This document shows positions 47,101 through 49,547 of a stretch of DNA of 49,547 nt, one piece after another. Position 1 is the first letter of the stretch. Each line of letters starts with the position of its first letter. Under the pieces are notes generated by a model. It did no database searches. It was given only the letters and a program-made list of their open reading frames with translations, and was not told the DNA's origin. This stretch comes from JAGMES01 sp023128035 (GTDB taxonomy: Bacteria > Bacillota > Halanaerobiia > DY22613). The DNA is taken from NCBI GenBank assembly GCA_030627905.1, contig DAOVRZ010000028.1, forward strand, positions 1 to 49,547, written 5' to 3'. A program made the position numbers and the translations under genes.

Positions 47101-49547
47101 TTAGAACATCTTTTGAATTTATAGATGGCAAACCAGTACAAAGGGTTCATGAAAGTCTAGAGTTTAAAGTTGAATATATTGAATTAGACAGGGAAAGTAA
47201 ATTGGCGGAGCAATATGTAAAAGAGTTTATAAAACCATTTGATTTAAGTAAAGCCTCACTATTTAGGGTCGGTTTGATTAAGATCGAAGAAGAAAAGCAT
47301 TTATTGATATATGATATGCATCATATAATCTCCGATGGTATATCAATGTCTATATTAGTGAATGAATTTTTCCGACTATATAACGAAGAAGAATTAATAC
47401 CGTTAAGAATTCAGTATAAGGATTTTGCTGACTGGCAGAATGAATTATTTGCATCAGAGAAAAGACAAAAGTTGGAAGAATATTGGTTGGATCAGTTTGC
47501 TGGTGAGATTCCAAAACTTAATTTACCAACAGATTATCCAAGACCAAACATAATGAGTTTTAATGGAGACCAAACTACTTTTAGTCTAGACGAAGAATTA
47601 ACAGAAAAATTAAATGATTTGATTCTTAAAGAAGGTGCTACCCTGTATATGGCCTTATTGGCAACCTTTAGTATTGTATTGTCTAAATACTCTGGGCAGG
47701 ATGATATAATAATTGGATCACCAATCGCAGGAAGACCCCATGCAGATTTAGAGAATATTATCGGAATCTTTGTCAATACACTGGTTATGAGAAATTATCC
47801 AGCAGGAGAAAAAACATTTGTTGAGTTCTTAGAAGAAGTAAAGGTTAATGCTTTAAATGCTTATGAGAATCAGGATTATCAGTTTGAGATGCTGGTAGAT
47901 CAGTTAGATCTAGATAGAGATATGAGTAGAAATCCTTTATTTGATGTAATGTTCAATATACATAATATTGAACAGACTGAAACTAGTTTATCAGATGTTA
48001 CTATTACTCCGTATGAATTAGAGATGACACAGGTAAAATTTGATCTCTCTTTAACAGTTACTGCGACTTCAGAAAATATATTATTTACCTTTAAGTATCG
48101 GACAGATTTATTCAAAAAAGAGACTGTTGAAAGGTTAGCTGAACATTTGTTGAACATAATTAAAGTGGTAGTAGAGAGACCTGAGTCCAAGATAGCTGAG
48201 ATTGAGATTATGTCATCGGCAGAGAAAGAGAAAGTGATCTATGAATTCAACGAAACTGATCAGGACTACCCAGAAAACATGACAGTGTATCAAATTTTTA
48301 CAGAAGAAGCATTAAAGAATCCAGCTAATACTGCCTTAATATATGGAGATAAAACCTTAAGTTATGCTGAACTAAATCAAAAGTCGAATCAGTTAGCAAG
48401 ACATTTAAGGAAGAAGGGTTTAAGAAGAGAAGAGATCGTTGGAATAATGGTGGAACGCTCTTTTAAGATGCTGATAGGTATATTGGGCATTCTTAAAGCA
48501 GGTGGAGCATATATGCCAATAGATAAAGAATATCCTTTGGTAAGAATAGAGTATATGCTGAGTAATAGCAATAGTAGATGGTTACTTTGTAATGATATCC
48601 AAAAGAAACTGGATTTAGATCTGGATCTGGATATAATTGATTTAGCAGATAAAGAGATATACTTAAATAAAGAGGAAAATTTAGAAGTAGTCAATAAACC
48701 TACTGATATAGCTTATGTATTATATACATCGGGTTCTACAGGAAAACCGAAAGGTGTAATGATAGAACATTGTTCAGTAATGAACACATTGAGTCACCTT
48801 CAGAGAAGATATCCTTTGACTGCTAATGATACAATTTTACAGAGTACAGTCTATACTTTTGATGCATCGGTAAGAGAATTGTTCTGGTGGTTCTTTGGTG
48901 GAGCAAAATGTTATCTATTAAAATCCGGGGAAGAAAAAGAACCTGCAAAGATCGTAGAAGCAATAAAGAACAGTAAAATAAGTGTAGTTAAGTTTGTACC
49001 GATTTTATTAAGTGAGATATTGAATCTATTAGAGAAACGTCAGGAGAGACTGGATACATTAAAGTATGTACTGGTAGGTGGAGAAGCCTTATCACGACAA
49101 GTAGTAGAAAAATTCTATAGAGTATATCCAAAAGAACAGATATTATGCAATCTATACGGGCCAACCGAGACGACAATTCACTGTACAGAATATGAGATAG
49201 ACGGAGCAACAGATTCTATCTTAATAGGTAAAACGATCAGTAATACCCGGACATACATTTTAGATGGTGATAAGAGACCAGTTGGTATCGGAATGGTAGG
49301 AGAACTATATATTGGTGGAGTTAATGTAGCACGAGGTTATATGAAAGATGAAGAGTTAAGCCAAAAATATTTTATGGAAAATCCGTACAGACCAGGAGAA
49401 AAACTATATAGATCAGGAGACTTAGCTAAACGACGAAATGATGGCAATATCGAATATATAGGAAGAGTAGATCATCAGATAAAGGTAAGAGGGTATAGAA
49501 TAGAGATTGGAGAGGTAGAGTCAAATCTATTAGAACACGAAGCCATA
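41112..49547 (+). CDS. Giant NRPS: half-C, A1-PCP-C2-A2-PCP-C3-A3 (runs off window)
   Basis: The frame is open for 2812 codons to the window edge with no stop. Approximate layout: half condensation domain 1-255 (starts EEEKKYWMDKLKGL, no HHxxxDG); A1 260-765 (YTSGSTGKPKG, NAYGPTEAS, YKTGDLG, KKIDRKALP); PCP1 with LGGQSL near 805; C2 888-1320 (HHIISDG near 1014); A2 1334-1835 (YTSGSTGQPKG, GYGPTETT); PCP2 LGGQSL near 1880; C3 1943-2380 (HHIISDG near 2071); A3 from 2392, cut after the YRSGDLA and GRVDHQIKVRGYRIE motifs. No epimerisation, methylation or thioesterase domain is seen so far. Pocket residues by alignment to GrsA: A1 D-I-W-E-L-T-A-D-D, A2 D-V-N-Y-L-G-G-I-W, A3 D-A-R-K-L-G-L-I-H. Start ATG has a weak GGGGTG site 6 nt upstream and follows the stem-loop. 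Confidence 0.95.
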   Translation, partial: MDKYLQNILISSGKYEEEKKYWMDKLKGLTETSKFIVDYNQREEAKYETSKYILKDDIAKKIINMANNSKVGIYTILICAVKCVLWKYSNNEDVIIGMPAFKQRSGIVDVLQVLRTFLNSEGSFRENLLEVKRTIDEVRKNCHISFEKIIELLNLQNKEWSSSMGVIALMEDLHEKKSLKGDIIFNFKVQKEKIEIDTQYNCILYKPAIIKRLIVHIQNFLSVVLSNIEMTISKVEIISEEEKKQIINDFNDNRAKFSDTQTVYQLFEKNAQKNPNGVALKYKGENFTYGEINEYSNQLARLLVKIGVIGDQLVGIFMERSPKMVASILAVWKAGGAYIPIDTLYPVSRVKGILSDSGAKVLLTKSTYLEDEIVDEYEGTIIELDTEMDKITSEKHEDLNLEINMNNLAYVIYTSGSTGKPKGAMVEHIGMMNHIQSKINDLQLTEDSIVAQNSSHCFDISVWQFFVALTIGGKTCIYENELLFDAKNLIARIIADRVTILEVVPSFLSVMLDYLEENYQQLELIRYLLVTGEAIKQHLVKRWFNRYPEIKMVNAYGPTEASDDITHHIMEKAPEKINVPIGKPVQNFNIYIVDKNMHFCPIGVKGEIWVSGVGVGRGYLNNPERTSQSFREDPFIEEKGVRLYKTGDLGCWSEDGVVEFFGRIDYQVKIRGYRIELGEIEQVLTKHPQVKETVVIDRTDESGDKYLCAYLVMTSDLDVIELREFLLKTLPDYMVPSYFIYLDELPLNANKKIDRKALPDIKGNIETGRKYIPPTNITEEKLVLIWTDMIGIDKIGINDNFFELGGQSLKAIALVGKIYKEFNLDIPLRDIFQYPTIKEMAEYIIEKSSDVENNQNLELDKKDSTDLKHFFMSYDGNREGEEYLEEEYYEASSAQKRMFALNQFAKDSTNYNMPTILKIEGDLDVQRVEEAFMHLVKRHEALRTSFDIVNEEVVQRVHKEVDFIIPCMELEKGNEERIINEFIRPFDLNMAPLIRVELFKLAEGEYLFLFDIHHIISDGITNDIIWYEFSQLYNGNELEKLQIQYKDFSKWQNNLLKSGVMKKQEEYWLDFFKGEIPKLAIPTDFKRPHIQNFEGDYLDFKIGTKINEKVSKLMSDTGATLYMVLLAAYNALLFKYTGQADIVVGSPISGRPYAELENIVGMFVNTLAMRNFPKSDIKFKEFLIEVKENALKAYENQDYQFEELVNKLNIQRDASRNPLFDTMLVLQNMGRNDVEISGLKLTPYELEKRTAKFDLVLTAEEVKDEINLNISYKTGIFKKETIERLGRYYLKVMEEIANHSDLLIKDIDILPKEEKEKILINFNSRVANYPKEKTLHQLFEEQVEKSPHKIAVRFKDEQITYEELNIQAEFLARVLIERGVRVDQVVGLVVERSLEMIVAMLGVLKAGVAYLPINPVYPEERIKYMLKDSGANITLTQRKIFDKIRFEGELIALEDLNISTAIDLPENRLITPIRETGLSSSNLAYVIYTSGSTGQPKGVMVEHRTVINLLYAMNEEFASTIGPEDNCLSLANISFDVSVNEIYLPLIVGARLVIFDNQKMLDVVKLANLICKESISFAYIPPTILKELATLLKARGENVTLNKLLVGVEPIKDFVLEDYLEINKAIKIVNGYGPTETTIWASAHIYKSHQSEGRNVPIGKPLTNTQIYILDNNYHPVPIGVAGEVYIAGNGVTRGYLNKQKLTEEKFLKNPFNPDQRIYRTGDLARWLDCGEIQFVGRIDHQVKIRGYRIEPGEIEAQLLQHSNIKETVVIDREDLTVGKYLCAYIVLEKEMVLDDIKEYLAKKMPEYMIPTYFVELKELPLTVNGKINRKSLPSPDLSNISKSEYIPPTDELERRLVSVWSDLLGVEKIGIMDNFFNLGGQSLLAILLIGRIFKELNVEVPLTEIFTNPNIKGLASYIRNSHQKEKAMSIFRAIELMAVKDYYPVSSAQKRLFVLDQMKDGDTSYNMPGAVIIKGELSKERLEKTFDKLIERHEAFRTSFEFIDGKPVQRVHESLEFKVEYIELDRESKLAEQYVKEFIKPFDLSKASLFRVGLIKIEEEKHLLIYDMHHIISDGISMSILVNEFFRLYNEEELIPLRIQYKDFADWQNELFASEKRQKLEEYWLDQFAGEIPKLNLPTDYPRPNIMSFNGDQTTFSLDEELTEKLNDLILKEGATLYMALLATFSIVLSKYSGQDDIIIGSPIAGRPHADLENIIGIFVNTLVMRNYPAGEKTFVEFLEEVKVNALNAYENQDYQFEMLVDQLDLDRDMSRNPLFDVMFNIHNIEQTETSLSDVTITPYELEMTQVKFDLSLTVTATSENILFTFKYRTDLFKKETVERLAEHLLNIIKVVVERPESKIAEIEIMSSAEKEKVIYEFNETDQDYPENMTVYQIFTEEALKNPANTALIYGDKTLSYAELNQKSNQLARHLRKKGLRREEIVGIMVERSFKMLIGILGILKAGGAYMPIDKEYPLVRIEYMLSNSNSRWLLCNDIQKKLDLDLDLDIIDLADKEIYLNKEENLEVVNKPTDIAYVLYTSGSTGKPKGVMIEHCSVMNTLSHLQRRYPLTANDTILQSTVYTFDASVRELFWWFFGGAKCYLLKSGEEKEPAKIVEAIKNSKISVVKFVPILLSEILNLLEKRQERLDTLKYVLVGGEALSRQVVEKFYRVYPKEQILCNLYGPTETTIHCTEYEIDGATDSILIGKTISNTRTYILDGDKRPVGIGMVGELYIGGVNVARGYMKDEELSQKYFMENPYRPGEKLYRSGDLAKRRNDGNIEYIGRVDHQIKVRGYRIEIGEVESNLLEHEAI

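Larger units (their letters stand above)
9271..49547 (+). other. FAAL-initiated trans-AT PKS-NRPS gene cluster (continues past window)
   Basis: Thirteen same-strand genes form one cluster. In order they are an ABC exporter, type II thioesterase, FAAL-ACP-half-C, four PKS proteins with five KS-KR-ACP modules, a terminal C domain, a five-gene hydroxymalonyl-ACP and trans-AT cassette, and an NRPS with three adenylation domains so far. The likely product is a lipid-polyol-peptide. Most intergenic gaps are under 50 bp. The larger gaps, at 12049-12507, 36788-36934, 37172-37420 and 40924-41111, may hold internal promoters or terminators. No regulator or phosphopantetheinyl transferase is seen in the window. 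Confidence 0.9.

Noticed and set aside
1..49547. tRNA, rRNA or CRISPR arrays
   Set aside because: No cloverleaf-like tRNA sequence, rRNA segment or regularly spaced direct repeats were noticed. Repeats within the PKS and NRPS genes are homologous domains.

Overview
The window is about 49.5 kb of AT-rich DNA. Codon use and gene content suggest a low-GC Gram-positive bacterium (Bacillota, clostridial or halanaerobial type). This is inference; no rRNA or other taxonomic marker is present. It divides into a short housekeeping block (about 1-8.75 kb) and a large secondary-metabolite gene cluster that starts near 8.9 kb and runs off the right edge.

Left block. At the edge are a truncated CDS, a decayed transposase tail and, on the minus strand, a frameshifted and truncated aspartate kinase behind homoserine dehydrogenase (hom). 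Divergent from hom lie thrC, thrB, an ACT-domain protein and pyruvate carboxylase (pyc), closed by a good terminator. Pyruvate carboxylase makes oxaloacetate, the precursor of aspartate, so the block reads as one pyruvate-to-threonine supply unit in which the local aspartate kinase has died.

Right block. A strong sigma-A-type promoter (8933-8961) and a 310-nt leader with decayed sequence precede a cyclic-peptide-type ABC exporter, a type II thioesterase, and a loading protein with a fatty-acyl-AMP ligase (FAAL), an ACP and a half condensation domain. Four PKS proteins follow with five modules, all KS-(AT scar)-KR-ACP. None has an AT, DH, ER or MT domain. The last ends in a complete condensation (C) domain. 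Next come five genes that match the hydroxymalonyl/methoxymalonyl-ACP route: 3-hydroxyacyl-CoA dehydrogenase, small ACP, acyl-CoA dehydrogenase, FkbH-like glyceryl transferase and a discrete trans-acting AT. No O-methyltransferase is present. After a 14-bp perfect stem-loop, a giant NRPS starts with a second half-C domain and continues A-PCP-C-A-PCP-C-A to the window edge.

How it works together (inference). The FAAL activates a fatty acid and loads it on its ACP. The five modules extend it with units brought by the single trans-AT, probably hydroxymalonyl and/or malonyl. Every beta-keto group is reduced and none dehydrated, so the chain should be a polyol. The terminal C domain passes it to the NRPS, giving a lipid-polyol-peptide that the ABC exporter would carry out. 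PKS modules 1-3-5 and 2-4 form two alternating sequence types (A-B-A-B-A), with matching alternation in a ketoreductase stereochemistry motif. I do not recognise a described cluster with exactly this layout.
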